DNA of 64,000 bases from an uncultured Rhodopila sp. (GTDB lineage Bacteria > Pseudomonadota > Alphaproteobacteria > Acetobacterales > Acetobacteraceae). Under the pieces are notes generated by a model that saw nothing but the letters and a program-made list of their open reading frames with translations, was not told where the DNA came from and did no database searches. The DNA lies in the NCBI RefSeq assembly GCF_903944925.1, contig NZ_CAJATU010000199.1, positions 186,001 through 250,000 on the forward strand, written 5' to 3'. Below, in pieces: positions 55,398 to 64,000 of this stretch; within the stretch, counting starts at the first letter, position 1; each line of letters starts with the position of its first letter. The translations under genes were made by a program, and so were the position numbers.

Positions 55398-56441
55398 CTA
55401 CCCGGCACGCACGATCTCCAAAAGCGCCGCGACATGCTCCGGCGGGGTTTGCGGCACGATGCCATGGCCGAGGTTGAAGATGAACGGCCGGCCGCGCATC
55501 GCGTCCAGAATCGCCTCCGCCTCCGCCTTCATCGCCGCACCACCGGCAACGACCGCCAGCGGGTCGAGGTTCCCCTGCACCGCCATATGCGATGGCAGCA
55601 TCGCCGCCGCCGTGCCGATATCCGCACCGGTATCGATGCCGACACCATCCACGCCGGTCGCGCCATACTCGCCCACCATCACGCCGGCGAGCCGCGGGAA
55701 GCCAATCAGCTTGACCCCGGGATGGCGCGCCCGCAACGCGGCGACAATGCGCGTGGCCGGAGCGATCACATGCGCCCGGAACTGCATCGCCGACAGCACG
55801 CCCGCCCAGGAGTCGAACAGCATCAGCGCCTCGGCCCCGGCGGTCACCTGGGCCGACAGATACTCGATCGTCGCATCCGTCAGCGTGTCGAGCAGCCGCT
55901 GGAACAGCGCCGGCTTGCTGTACGCCATGGTGCGGACATTGGCGAAGTCTTTCGAACCGCCGCCCTCGATCATGTAGCAGGCGACGGTGAACGGCGCACC
56001 GGCAAAGCCGATCAAAGCGGTGTCGCCGAAGCCTTCGGCGAGCAGTCCGGCGCGGATGCGCTCCACCGTCTCCATGATGGGCTTCACCCGGTCCTTGACC
56101 CGCCCGGGGTCGAGCGCGGCGACAGCAGCCTCATCCCGCAGCGGCGGCAGCACCGGGCCTTCGCCTTCCTTGAATTCCAGTCCATGCCCGAGCGCCCAGG
56201 GCAGCATCAGGATGTCGCTGAACAGGATCGCCGCGTCGAAACCGTAGCGGCGTATCGGCTGCAATGTGACTTCGGTCGCCAGTTCCGGGTTCACGCACAG
56301 GGCGACAAAATCGGGCACGGCGGCGCGCACCTTGCGGTATTCGGGAAGGTAGCGCCCCGCCTGCCGCATCAGCCAAACCGGCGGCGGCCATACCGCCTCG
56401 CCGTCGAGACTCCGTAAAAATCGTTTCATGTTAACGTCCAT
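55398..56441 (-). CDS. hemE: Uroporphyrinogen decarboxylase
   Basis: A 347-residue enzyme that decarboxylates uroporphyrinogen III to coproporphyrinogen III. The N-terminal signature is PPPVWLMRQAGRYLPEYRKVR, then AAILFSDILMLPWALG with the catalytic Asp, GFAGAPFTVACYMIEGGGSK, and GLDx-like VDGVGIDTGADIGTA. The C terminus has FNLGHGIVPQTPPEHV. It is directly upstream of hemH in one haem operon. An ATG four codons later (56429) is an alternative start. Confidence 0.95.
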   Translation of the reverse strand: MDVNMKRFLRSLDGEAVWPPPVWLMRQAGRYLPEYRKVRAAVPDFVALCVNPELATEVTLQPIRRYGFDAAILFSDILMLPWALGHGLEFKEGEGPVLPPLRDEAAVAALDPGRVKDRVKPIMETVERIRAGLLAEGFGDTALIGFAGAPFTVACYMIEGGGSKDFANVRTMAYSKPALFQRLLDTLTDATIEYLSAQVTAGAEALMLFDSWAGVLSAMQFRAHVIAPATRIVAALRARHPGVKLIGFPRLAGVMVGEYGATGVDGVGIDTGADIGTAAAMLPSHMAVQGNLDPLAVVAGGAAMKAEAEAILDAMRGRPFIFNLGHGIVPQTPPEHVAALLEIVRAG

Positions 56442-56491
56442 TCATCCGAGATAGGCCGGAGCCGCCTGTCTCCAAGTAATGGACACTCCGG

Positions 56492-58117
56492 TCAAGCCAG
56501 TTCGGTGACAATCTCGCCGAACACGGTCCCCGCGTCCAGCGCGGCAGCGACGCGGGCCATGGGACCGGACCAGTCGCCGGGGTTCTCCTGGCGAAAAATC
56601 CGCAGTTTCGGGTACCATGGGCTGTCGCTGCGGCCGTGCAGCCAGCGCCAGCAGCCGTCGTAGCGATCTGCCAGCAGCACCGGCTTGCCCATCAGCCCGG
56701 CCAGATGCACCACGCTGGTGTCCACGCTGACCACCGCATCCAGGGTGGCGATGATGCCGGCCGTGTCGAGGAAATCGGTCACTTCCGTCATCGCATCCTC
56801 CAGCTCCAGCCCGGGCGGCGCGGCCTGCCGCGCCGGCGGCCCCGCCTGCAGGCTGACGAAGCACATGCCAGGCACCTTCGCCAGCGGGGCGAACGCAGCC
56901 AGCCCGGCAGAGCGCCGGCGGTCAAGCGTGCGGAAGCCCGGGGCGGTTGGACGGGCCTGCCCAGCCCAAACGAGACCGATGCGCCGGGGCGGAGCTTCCG
57001 GATCGCCTGCGTCCGCGTCGGTCGCCGCTCGATCCCTCGCCGGGACAGGACGATAAGCAACGCTGCCACCCCGCAGCGCCTCATTGAACGCCAGCTCCGG
57101 TACCGGCGGAATAGTCGCCACCGTCGTGCCGAACACCCGCGGCAGGCTGAACATCGGGCAGACAAAATCATGCGGCGGCAACGCGGCGGCATCCGTCACC
57201 ACCTCGGCCACACCCGGAACCAGGCGCATCAGCCGCGCCAGCTCCCGCGGTACGCAGGCGATCACCCGGGCGCCGAGGTCCGCCAGCAGCGGCAAATAGC
57301 GCAGGAACTGCAGCGTGTCGCCGAAGCCTTCCTCATGCAGCGCCAGCACGGTACGGCCCGCCAGGCGGACCCCGCCCGCCAGTGCCGGCAGCGCCCGCGA
57401 CCGGTCGAAGCCCGGCACCGCGGCCAAATCCATGCGGTATTCGTAATCCTGCCATGCCCGTTCCCACGCGCCGGCCTGCAGCAACGCCACCGCCCGGTTG
57501 ACGCGGAACTGCGGGTTCTCCGGCTCCAGCGCCACCGCGCGGTCATGCGCCAGGATCGCCTTCTGCAATTCACCCTCGATCTTCAGCACGATGCCGAGAT
57601 TGGACCAGGCCGCCGCCGCCGCCGGTTGCAGCGCCACCGCGATCTTGAAGCTGCTGATCGCCGAGGCGAAGCGGTTCAGCTCCGCCCGCGCCATACCCTT
57701 CAGATGCTGTGCTGCCGCATCACCCGACAAGCCGGCCAGGACCGCCTCCGCCGCTTCCGGATCGTCCGCCTTCAGCAGGAACCCGGCAAACGCACGCCGC
57801 AGGCGGGCATCGGACGGCGCCAAATCGAGGCAGGCGCGGAACTGCCGCACCACCAACGCCTGCGGCAAGGCCGGCTGCAGCCGCGCGAGATCGAGGCAGG
57901 GATGCTCCGCTTCCGGCCGTGCCGCGGCGGCCGCGGCCAGCAACGGGGCGGCGCGCTCCGCCTCGCCCATCGCCGCAATGGCCAGCCCCTCCAGCAAATC
58001 CGCCTGAACGTCGCCCGGATCGGCTTTGCGAACCGCGCGGGCCGCCGCCTCGGCCTGTCGCCAGCAGCCGGATTCCAGCAAATGGCGGGTGGCGGCAATC
58101 AGGTCAGGCGAAGCCAT
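56492..58117 (-). CDS. TPR protein with GT9-like C-terminal domain
   Basis: A 541-residue protein. The first 250 residues contain tetratricopeptide repeats, for example QHLKGMARAELNRFASAISSF, AAWSNLGIVLKIEGELQKAI and PQFRVNRAVALLQAGAWERAW. The C-terminal half resembles glycosyltransferase family 9: LALHEEGFGDTLQFLRYLPLL, RIGLVWAGQARP and VSVDTSVVHLAGLMGKPVLLA. Proteins of this type act in flagellin or surface glycosylation. The ATG at 58117 follows ACGGAGAGACC. Confidence 0.82.
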   Translation of the reverse strand: MASPDLIAATRHLLESGCWRQAEAAARAVRKADPGDVQADLLEGLAIAAMGEAERAAPLLAAAAAARPEAEHPCLDLARLQPALPQALVVRQFRACLDLAPSDARLRRAFAGFLLKADDPEAAEAVLAGLSGDAAAQHLKGMARAELNRFASAISSFKIAVALQPAAAAAWSNLGIVLKIEGELQKAILAHDRAVALEPENPQFRVNRAVALLQAGAWERAWQDYEYRMDLAAVPGFDRSRALPALAGGVRLAGRTVLALHEEGFGDTLQFLRYLPLLADLGARVIACVPRELARLMRLVPGVAEVVTDAAALPPHDFVCPMFSLPRVFGTTVATIPPVPELAFNEALRGGSVAYRPVPARDRAATDADAGDPEAPPRRIGLVWAGQARPTAPGFRTLDRRRSAGLAAFAPLAKVPGMCFVSLQAGPPARQAAPPGLELEDAMTEVTDFLDTAGIIATLDAVVSVDTSVVHLAGLMGKPVLLADRYDGCWRWLHGRSDSPWYPKLRIFRQENPGDWSGPMARVAAALDAGTVFGEIVTELA

Positions 58118-58288
58118 CGGCGGTCTCTCCGTGGGGAAAGCCGCATGATGGCCGGAAAAACTTAACATTCGGTTAGCGCCGTGGCGCCCGAATTGAATTG
58201 CCTGATGGAATTAACGGGGGGTCGTTGCTCAGAAGGGCGGCGCCCTGTAGCGTTATCTTACATCAGGAAGCCGGATATCAGACTGTTC

Positions 58289-59353
58289 ATGCCCGCCCGC
58301 ACGCTCCTGGCCGCCATGGTACTCCTTGCCGCGCCATCGAAAGCCACCCCCCTCCTGGCCAGCCCGCCTAATCAAGCTGGCACGGACCACCTGACCATCG
58401 TGACCCGGGACGACTCGCTGCAGCGGGCGATCCAGGCGGCCTATGTGCAGCCCTTCACCGCGGCCACGCAGGTGCATGTGGTGCAGCAGGTATGGGAAGG
58501 CGGGATCGACGCCTTGCGCAGCCACATCAAGGCGCCGGACAATTCCTGGGACCTGATCATGGTGGATCCGGACGAGCTTGCCACCGGCTGCGACGCCGGG
58601 CTGTTCGAAAAGCTCGATTGGTCGGCTATCGGCGGCAAGGACCACTACGCGCCGCAGGCGGTCAGCGACTGCGGCGTGGGCGCGGTGGTCACCGATACCG
58701 CGCTCGCCTGGGACAAGGACAAGCTGCCGATAACCCCGTCCTGGACGGATTTCTGGGACGTGGCGAAATATCCCGGCAAGCGCGGCCTGCGCAAAGGCGT
58801 GCGCGGCAACCTGGAGATCGCCCTGATGGCGGACGGCGTCGCGGCGGGCGATGTCTACCGGACGCTGAACTCAGCCGACGGCCAGGACCGCGCCTTCCGC
58901 AAGCTCGACCAGCTCAAGCCCTATATCGTGTGGTGGTCGTCCGAGGCCGAGGCGGCGAAGATCCTGGCTTCCGGCGACGTGCTGATGACCAGCGCGCCCA
59001 GCGGCCAGATCGCCACCGCGGCGGAGACGGGTCATCGCAGCTTTGGGCTGCAGTTCAACGGCAGCCTGTATGAGATGGACAGTTGGGCGATCGCCAAGGG
59101 CAGCGCCGCACTGCGCCGGGCGCAGGAGTTCCTGTATTTCACCGGCATGCCGGCGATCGAGGTGCGTCTGCTGCGGCAAAGCGGCGAGTCCGGGCTGGCC
59201 AAGGGGCTGAACGACGGCCTGCCGCCCGAGCTGCTGGCGATTTCCCCGGCAAATCCGGCCAACCAGAGCGCCGCCTTGCGCATCGATCCGGGGTTCTGGC
59301 ACGACAACCTGCCGAAGCTGCGGCAGCGCTTCGACACCTGGCTCGGGCACTAG
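58289..59353 (+). CDS. Periplasmic solute-binding protein (PotD/spermidine-putrescine type)
   Basis: A 354-residue extracellular binding protein with a signal peptide (MPARTLLAAMVLLAAPSKAT). It then has LTIVTRDDSLQRAIQAAYVQPFTAAT, DLIMVDPDELATGCDAGLF, ITPSWTDFWDVAKYPGKRGL and MTSAPSGQIATAAE, all in the arrangement of family 1 polyamine-binding proteins. No transporter permease or ATPase genes are adjacent, so it is an orphan or works with a distant transporter. The ligand is not certain. Confidence 0.82.
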   Translation: MPARTLLAAMVLLAAPSKATPLLASPPNQAGTDHLTIVTRDDSLQRAIQAAYVQPFTAATQVHVVQQVWEGGIDALRSHIKAPDNSWDLIMVDPDELATGCDAGLFEKLDWSAIGGKDHYAPQAVSDCGVGAVVTDTALAWDKDKLPITPSWTDFWDVAKYPGKRGLRKGVRGNLEIALMADGVAAGDVYRTLNSADGQDRAFRKLDQLKPYIVWWSSEAEAAKILASGDVLMTSAPSGQIATAAETGHRSFGLQFNGSLYEMDSWAIAKGSAALRRAQEFLYFTGMPAIEVRLLRQSGESGLAKGLNDGLPPELLAISPANPANQSAALRIDPGFWHDNLPKLRQRFDTWLGH

Positions 59354-59392
59354 CGGACCGGTATAAGATGTAAATTCAGGCGTTTCCGGTCC

Positions 59393-59424
59393 CGCTTCGT
59401 GCAATCCGCGCTTTGCACGAAGCG
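59393..59424. repeat. Perfect 12-bp inverted repeat
   Basis: CGCTTCGTGCAA and TTGCACGAAGCG form a 12-base stem with an 8-base loop, between the binding-protein gene and the GST gene. There is no T-run. It may terminate transcription or be an extragenic palindrome. Confidence 0.6.
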
Positions 59425-59443
59425 ATTCCGAATGCGATAGTAG

Positions 59444-60118
59444 ATGCAGATGCGCGTGCTCTATCACATCCCCCTATCGCCCTATGCCCGCAAGGTGCGC
59501 CTTGTGCTGGCGGAAAAGCGGCTGCCCTACGAACTGCGCCTGGAGAAGATGTGGGAGCGGCGGCCGGAATATCTGGAGCTCAACCCGGCCTGCACGGTGC
59601 CGACCCTGGTCGAGGATAACGGCCTGGTGATACCGGATTCCGGGGTGATCTGCGAATACCTGGAGGAAGCCTATCCGGACAGCACGCTGATGGGCCGTAC
59701 CCTGGCGGAGCGGATCGAAGTGCGCCGCCTCGCCGCCTGGTTCGACGGCAAGTTCGCCGCCGAGGTCACCAACAGTCTGTACGGGGAAAAATACCTCCGT
59801 CGCCTGGCCCGCCGCGGCAACCCGGACCCGGCGGCGATCCGCATGGGCTTCACCGCCTTGCGCTATCACCTGGACTACATCGCCTGGCTGGCGGAGACCC
59901 GGAAATGGCTCGCCGGCCCCAGCCTGTCGGTCGCCGACTTTGCCGCCGCGGCGCATCTCTCGACGCTGGATTTTCTGGGCGAGGTCGATTGGACCATCTC
60001 GCCTGCGGCCAAGGACTGGTATGCGCGGATGAAGTCGCGGCCGAGTTTCCGCGGCGTGCTGGCAGACCGCGTGCCGGGAACGGACCCGCCTGCGCATTAC
60101 TCGGACCTGGATTTCTGA
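59444..60118 (+). CDS. Glutathione S-transferase family protein
   Basis: A 224-residue GST. The thioredoxin-like N-terminal domain has the catalytic region LYHIPLSPYARKVRLVLAEKRL and the cis-Pro and glutathione contacts CTVPTLVEDNGLVIPDSGVICEYLEE. The C-terminal helical domain ends with GPSLSVADFAAAAHLSTLDFLG. The role (detoxification or redox) is not specified by neighbours. A second ATG (59450) is two codons inside. Confidence 0.88.
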   Translation: MQMRVLYHIPLSPYARKVRLVLAEKRLPYELRLEKMWERRPEYLELNPACTVPTLVEDNGLVIPDSGVICEYLEEAYPDSTLMGRTLAERIEVRRLAAWFDGKFAAEVTNSLYGEKYLRRLARRGNPDPAAIRMGFTALRYHLDYIAWLAETRKWLAGPSLSVADFAAAAHLSTLDFLGEVDWTISPAAKDWYARMKSRPSFRGVLADRVPGTDPPAHYSDLDF

Positions 60119-60382
60119 AGCCATAGGGTCGCGGGTCCGCCGAATGGAAGGCCCGCAGGTATCGTCACGGTGCCCGAAGGGCCGCCATCCACGCCTTTGC
60201 CGGTGCAAGCACTGGTGTCGATGCGCCCTTCGACGGATGACGATGCGGTGCTGGCTGTCGCTCCCATGGCGGTTTGGCATCACGCATCCCGCTCCCGGTT
60301 ACACTTTGAATTGCATCGCGCTCGTTGCGTTTCGTTTTTCGCGCTATATATCTCCGGTCACCCCTTTCGGGAGTAGCCAGTC

Positions 60383-60517
60383 ATGTCAACCACCAGAACC
60401 CTGATCCGAACCGCCGCCGCCGTGTGTCTCGCGGCCCTGCTCTCCGGCTGCGTTATCGCCCCGGCCTGGGGGCCTGGCCCGTATTACCATCCGCACCACT
60501 ACTACTACGGCTACTGA
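60383..60517 (+). CDS. Small lipoprotein with Tyr/His-rich tail
   Basis: A 44-residue protein: MSTTRTLIRTAAAVCLAALL, lipobox LLSGC (Cys23), then a mature peptide of 22 residues ending GPYYHPHHYYYGY. The start follows GGGAG. The lipobox and the Shine-Dalgarno site support a real gene. The histidine-tyrosine tail could bind metal. It lies 4 bases before the TetR gene and may be co-transcribed. Confidence 0.72.
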   Translation: MSTTRTLIRTAAAVCLAALLSGCVIAPAWGPGPYYHPHHYYYGY

Positions 60518-60521
60518 CAGC

Positions 60522-61157
60522 GTGATCGGCCAGGCCGCCCGCCGCTCCGGTGGCCGCCCGACCGCGAAGGCGGCGGCCGCGCTGGAGACAACGATACTCG
60601 ACCACGCCACCGCCGCCTTCCTGGCCGAGGGCTACGCCGCGACGACGATCGAGGCGATCGCGCGCGCCTGCGGCGTCGCCAAGCGCACGATCTACGCCCG
60701 TTGGAACGGCAAGCCCGAGCTGTTCCGTGCCGTGCTCGAAGGGTTGATCGCCAGATGGATGTCCGATTCGCGCGACTGGGCGGATGGCGATACGCTCGAA
60801 GCCACGCTCAAGGCGGCGGCCGATGACATCCTGTCGGTGGCGCTGACCGCGGAAGCCATCGCCCTGCACCGGCTGATCATCGCCGAGACCGGCCGCTTTC
60901 CGGAGTTGCCGCTGATCCTGCATCAGGCCGGTGCCGGCCTGGGTACCGTCCGGATCGCCGCGCTGCTCGACCGCGCCATTGCCCGCGGCGCCCTGCCGCC
61001 GCAGGATACCGCGTTCGCTGCCGAGCAGTTCCTCAACCTGCTTCTTACGGGACCACAACGACGGGCGCTGGGTTTGGGGGCGCCGCTGGACAGCGTTCAA
61101 ATTCAACAGTGGCGGGATGCAGCGGTTGCGCTTTTTCTGTTCGGCATCGCACCTTGA
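60522..61157 (+). CDS. TetR/AcrR-family transcriptional regulator
   Basis: A 211-residue regulator starting with GTG at 60522. The N-terminal TetR helix-turn-helix spans about residues 22-70: AFLAEGYAATTIEAIARACGVAKRTIYARWNGKPELF. The C-terminal part resembles TetR_C ligand domains of AefR-like regulators (AETGRFPELPLILHQAG). The target is unknown; the lipoprotein gene just upstream is one candidate. Confidence 0.87.
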   Translation: MIGQAARRSGGRPTAKAAAALETTILDHATAAFLAEGYAATTIEAIARACGVAKRTIYARWNGKPELFRAVLEGLIARWMSDSRDWADGDTLEATLKAAADDILSVALTAEAIALHRLIIAETGRFPELPLILHQAGAGLGTVRIAALLDRAIARGALPPQDTAFAAEQFLNLLLTGPQRRALGLGAPLDSVQIQQWRDAAVALFLFGIAP

Positions 61158-61222
61158 GGTTGCAACGGCCTGCGGAATGATGTTACCGCACCGCAGCAAG
61201 CAAGGCAGGGAAGTTTAACGGC

Positions 61223-62299
61223 ATGAAGCTTTTGCTGACCGGCGGATGCGGATTTATCGGTTCCGCGGTCGTTAGGAATTTGCTCCGCCACACGGACCAC
61301 GTGGTGGTCAACGTCGATAAGATGACCTACGCCGCGTCCGAGGATGCGCTGGAAGACGGCATCAGCCATGACCGCCACATTTTGGTGAAAGCTGATATCG
61401 CCGATGCCGTGGCGATGCGGCAGGTGTTCGAAATCCACGACCCCGACGCGGTGATGCACCTGGCGGCGGAAAGCCATGTCGATCGCTCGATCGACGGGCC
61501 CGCCGACTTCGTGCAAACGAATGTCGTCGGCACCTTCATCCTTCTGGAAGCGGCACGGCGGCACTACGGCGGGTTGAGCGGGCAGCGCAGGGACTCCTTC
61601 CGGTTCCACCACGTCTCCACCGATGAAGTGTTCGGCGCGCTGGAGCATGGCGATCCGCCGTTCACCGAAACGACGCCGTACGATCCGCGCAGCCCCTACT
61701 CCGCGACCAAGGCCGCCTCCGACCACCTGGTCCGCGCCTGGAGCCACACCTACAAGCTGCCGACGATTGTTTCAAACACGTGCAACAACTACGGCCCCTG
61801 GCAGTTTCCGGAGAAACTGATTCCGCTGGTGACCTTGAACGCCCTGGAGGGCAAGGAGCTGCCGGTCTACGGCGACGGCTCCAACATGCGCGACTGGCTG
61901 TTCGTCGAAGACCACGCCGAGGCCTTGATCCGCGTCGTCGAGCAGGGCAAGCCGGGTGAGACCTACGCCATCGGCGGCCGCCAGCCGCGCAGCAACCTGC
62001 AGGTGGTCAAGGCGATCTGCGCCCATCTCGATCTGCGGGCGCCCGATCCGGCCGGCCCGCGGGAGCGGCTGATCCGCTTCGTCACCGACCGCCCCGGCCA
62101 TGATTTCCGTTACGAAATAGACCCGACCCGGTCCGAGGCCGCGCTGGCCTGGAAAGCGCCGCACGATTTCGAAACCGGGCTGGCACGCACCATTGACTGG
62201 TATCTGGACAACCGCGCCTGGTGGGAGGCGTTGCGGGCGGCACGCTATGCCGGCCAACGGCTTGGTTCAGCCCCCGAGAGTAAAGGAAAAGCGGCATGA
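61223..62299 (+). CDS. rfbB: dTDP-glucose 4,6-dehydratase
   Basis: A 358-residue short-chain dehydrogenase-type enzyme, the second step to dTDP-L-rhamnose. The NAD motif is [18 protein letters not shown], followed by [15 protein letters not shown], the catalytic region [13 protein letters not shown] and [15 protein letters not shown] (Tyr and Lys), and [19 protein letters not shown]. It overlaps rfbA by ATGA. The rfbBACD order gives a complete rhamnose pathway for LPS or exopolysaccharide. Confidence 0.95.
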   Translation: MKLLLTGGCGFIGSAVVRNLLRHTDHVVVNVDKMTYAASEDALEDGISHDRHILVKADIADAVAMRQVFEIHDPDAVMHLAAESHVDRSIDGPADFVQTNVVGTFILLEAARRHYGGLSGQRRDSFRFHHVSTDEVFGALEHGDPPFTETTPYDPRSPYSATKAASDHLVRAWSHTYKLPTIVSNTCNNYGPWQFPEKLIPLVTLNALEGKELPVYGDGSNMRDWLFVEDHAEALIRVVEQGKPGETYAIGGRQPRSNLQVVKAICAHLDLRAPDPAGPRERLIRFVTDRPGHDFRYEIDPTRSEAALAWKAPHDFETGLARTIDWYLDNRAWWEALRAARYAGQRLGSAPESKGKAA

Positions 62300-63171
62300 A
62301 GGGCATTTTGCTGGCCGGCGGATCGGGTACGCGCCTGCATCCGATGACTCAGGCCGCGTCGAAGCAGCTTCTGCCGGTCTATGACAAGCCGATGGTATAC
62401 TACCCGCTATCGACGCTGATGCTGGCCGGTATCCGGGACATCCTGCTGATTTCCACGCCCGAGGACCTGCCGCAGTTCCGCCGCCTGCTCGGCGACGGCT
62501 CCCGCTTCGGCGTCCGCTTCGAGTATGCCGTGCAGCCCTCCCCCGACGGCATCGCCCAGGCGTTCCTGATCGGACGCGACTGGCTGGAGGGCCAGCCCTG
62601 TGCCCTGGCGCTGGGCGATAACCTGATCCACGCGGATCACCTGTCGAAATTGCTGCGCACGGCGGCGGCGCGGCCGGTTGGCGCCAGCGTGTTCGCCTAC
62701 CAGGTGCGCGATCCGGAGCGGTATGGCGTGGTCGCGTTCGACGCCAGCGGCCGGGCGGTGGAGGTGGTGGAAAAGCCCGCCGCACCCACCAGCAACTGGG
62801 CGATCACCGGACTTTACTTCTACGACCAGCACGTCAGCGACATCGCGCCGCAGATCAAGCCCTCGGCGCGCGGGGAGCTGGAGATAACCGACCTCAACCG
62901 CGCCTACCTGGAGATGGGCAGCTTGCACGTCGAGAAACTGTCGCGCGGCTGCGCCTGGCTGGATGCCGGCACGCCCGACAGCCTGCTGCAGGCGGCGACC
63001 TTCGTGCAGACCATCCAGTCGCGCACCGGCATGCTCGTCGGCTGCCCGGAGGAGGTCGCCTTCCGCATGGGTTTCATCCCGGCCGAACGGCTGCGGGAGC
63101 ATGCGAAGGGGTTGGGGAAGACGGAGCTGGGGCGGGTGCTGATGGAACTGGCCGAGGGAGAACTGGAGTGA
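62296..63171 (+). CDS. rfbA: Glucose-1-phosphate thymidylyltransferase
   Basis: A 291-residue nucleotidyltransferase forming dTDP-glucose from dTTP and glucose-1-phosphate. The nucleotide motif is [30 protein letters not shown], then [27 protein letters not shown] and [15 protein letters not shown]. It starts inside the rfbB stop (ATGA) and ends overlapping rfbC (GTGA). Confidence 0.96.
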   Translation: MKGILLAGGSGTRLHPMTQAASKQLLPVYDKPMVYYPLSTLMLAGIRDILLISTPEDLPQFRRLLGDGSRFGVRFEYAVQPSPDGIAQAFLIGRDWLEGQPCALALGDNLIHADHLSKLLRTAAARPVGASVFAYQVRDPERYGVVAFDASGRAVEVVEKPAAPTSNWAITGLYFYDQHVSDIAPQIKPSARGELEITDLNRAYLEMGSLHVEKLSRGCAWLDAGTPDSLLQAATFVQTIQSRTGMLVGCPEEVAFRMGFIPAERLREHAKGLGKTELGRVLMELAEGELE

Positions 63172-63725
63172 GCGTCGAAGCGCTGGCGATCTCCGATGTC
63201 AAGCTGATTACCCCGCCGCGTTACAAGGATCCGCGCGGCTTCTTCTCGGAAACCTGGAACCAGGCGCGATTCGCGGATTACGGCATTCCCGGCCCCTTCA
63301 TCCAGGACAACCATGCCTTCTCCACCGGCATCGGCGTGCTGCGTGGCCTGCACTGCCAGATTGGCCCGAATGCCCAGGGCAAGCTGGTGCGCTGCGTCAA
63401 GGGGGCGATCTACGACGTGGCCGTGGACGTGCGGACCGGATCCCCGAGTTACGGAAAGTATGTCGGCGCAACGATCAGCGCGGAGAACTGGACGCAGATC
63501 TGGGTGCCCGTGGGCTTCCTGCACGCCTATTGCACGCTGACCGAGGAGACCGAGGTGATCTATAAGGTCACCGGCGCGTATGACAAAGCGGCCGAGCGTG
63601 GGGCGATCTGGAACGACCCGGATATCGGCATCGACTGGCCGGTGCCGGCCGGGCAGGTGATCCTGTCGGACAAGGACAAGGTTTTGCCGCGTCTGCGCGA
63701 TCTGCCGCCGCTGTTCACCGTTTGA
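63168..63725 (+). CDS. rfbC: dTDP-4-dehydrorhamnose 3,5-epimerase
   Basis: A 185-residue cupin-fold epimerase. The conserved parts are [35 protein letters not shown] with the catalytic His, [15 protein letters not shown] and [20 protein letters not shown]. The start is a GTG overlapping the rfbA stop. Confidence 0.95.
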   Translation: MSVEALAISDVKLITPPRYKDPRGFFSETWNQARFADYGIPGPFIQDNHAFSTGIGVLRGLHCQIGPNAQGKLVRCVKGAIYDVAVDVRTGSPSYGKYVGATISAENWTQIWVPVGFLHAYCTLTEETEVIYKVTGAYDKAAERGAIWNDPDIGIDWPVPAGQVILSDKDKVLPRLRDLPPLFTV

Positions 63726-63768
63726 TGCCAACCCGCCGAAACTGGCGGATGCGGCTTCGTCCTGTACC

Positions 63769-63797
63769 GTCATGACCGGGACAAGCCCGGCCGTGAC
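63769..63797. repeat. Imperfect GTCATGACCGGG-type palindrome
   Basis: GTCATGACCGGG and CCCGGCCGTGAC arms around a 5-base loop, between rfbC and rfbD. It belongs to the same dispersed type as 49776-49800. Confidence 0.5.
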
Positions 63798-63834
63798 AAT
63801 ACAGGACAGGGGCCGCTGATCCCGGAGCCCGCTC

Positions 63835-64000
63835 ATGCCTGACCGCCCCATCTTCGTAACCGGATCGACAGGCCAGCTCGCCGCCGCCCTGGCCGCGGCG
63901 GCTACCGGCCTCTACCGCGCCGGCCGCCCGGAATTCGACTTCGACCGCCCGGACTCGATCGAAGCGGCCTTCCGCGCCGCCAACCCGAGACTGGCGATCA
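63835..64000 (+). CDS. rfbD: dTDP-4-dehydrorhamnose reductase, N-terminal fragment
   Basis: The first 55 residues, with IFVTGSTGQLAAALAAA as the nucleotide-binding start and FDFDRPDSIEAAFRAANPRL typical of RfbD. The gene runs out of the window. It completes the rhamnose set after rfbB, rfbA and rfbC. A GGAGCC ribosome site precedes the ATG. Confidence 0.85.
   Translation, partial: MPDRPIFVTGSTGQLAAALAAAATGLYRAGRPEFDFDRPDSIEAAFRAANPRLAI

Overview
The window is GC-rich, densely packed DNA with many ATGA or TGATG stop-start overlaps. It looks like a chromosomal segment of an alphaproteobacterium. The gene set points towards the Rhodospirillales/Acetobacteraceae: PuuD-type urate hydroxylase, DraT/DraG nitrogenase switch, pyruvate:ferredoxin oxidoreductase, a Hint_2 protein and a CioAB oxidase with DUF2474. 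A nitrogen-fixing relative such as Rhodopila is my guess. Taxonomy is inferred from gene content only.

Layout. 1-5157 (minus): nitrogen-scavenging operon with allophanate hydrolase (AtzF), AtzG/HpxX, AtzE/HpxY and AtzH/HpxZ homologues, 8-oxoguanine deaminase, and the start of a hydantoinase-type amidohydrolase. 5476-8605 (plus): acetoin dehydrogenase-type acoABC. 8841-13003: a small exported protein, an AraC regulator and a divergent large arylsulfatase. 13279-15695 (minus): two GT4 glycosyltransferases. 15760-21014 (minus): an operon of pyruvate:ferredoxin oxidoreductase and a GltD/NfnB-like iron-sulfur flavoprotein, preceded by an FNR/FixK-type box. 21451-23004: a methyltransferase. 22995-30317 (minus): purine catabolism (Tsx-like channel, PuuD, fused xanthine dehydrogenase, XdhC, guanine deaminase). 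30752-32657 (minus): draT-draG. 32815-33996: GT61 glycosyltransferase. 34588-37255: a membrane protein and a probable type II restriction-modification pair (D12 adenine methylase plus SacI-like nuclease). 37697-43406: SulP transporter, rubrerythrin-like and SOUL proteins, and the cioAB-DUF2474 oxidase with a perfect FNR-type box upstream. 43769-46108: a Hint-domain protein with TDGTxxGT repeats. 46290-51748: Bax-inhibitor-like protein, an ABC exporter pair divergent from tesA, and thpR. 51838-54172: a decayed patch with two toxin-antitoxin loci, both with disabled toxins, and a broken small membrane gene. 54248-58117: hemH, hemE and a TPR-glycosyltransferase. 58289-61157: solute-binding protein, GST, a tiny lipoprotein and a TetR regulator. 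61223-64000: rfbB-rfbA-rfbC-rfbD for dTDP-L-rhamnose, the last truncated by the window edge.

How they work together. Two separate operons converge on urate: 8-oxoguanine deaminase in the first, and guanine deaminase plus xanthine dehydrogenase in the second. PuuD would oxidise the urate. The Atz/Hpx-type amidohydrolases would release ammonia from small ureido compounds. PFOR with its flavoprotein partner, DraT/DraG and the FNR-type boxes suggest low-oxygen, possibly diazotrophic metabolism. No nif structural genes, rRNA, tRNA, CRISPR array or complete insertion sequence was recognised.

The most unusual signal is the 52.1-54.2 kb patch. A VapC-like toxin is broken by one frameshift, a ParE-like toxin by one in-frame TAG, and a small membrane gene by another TAG, all beside a 91 percent identical duplicate of the last 27 codons of hemH.
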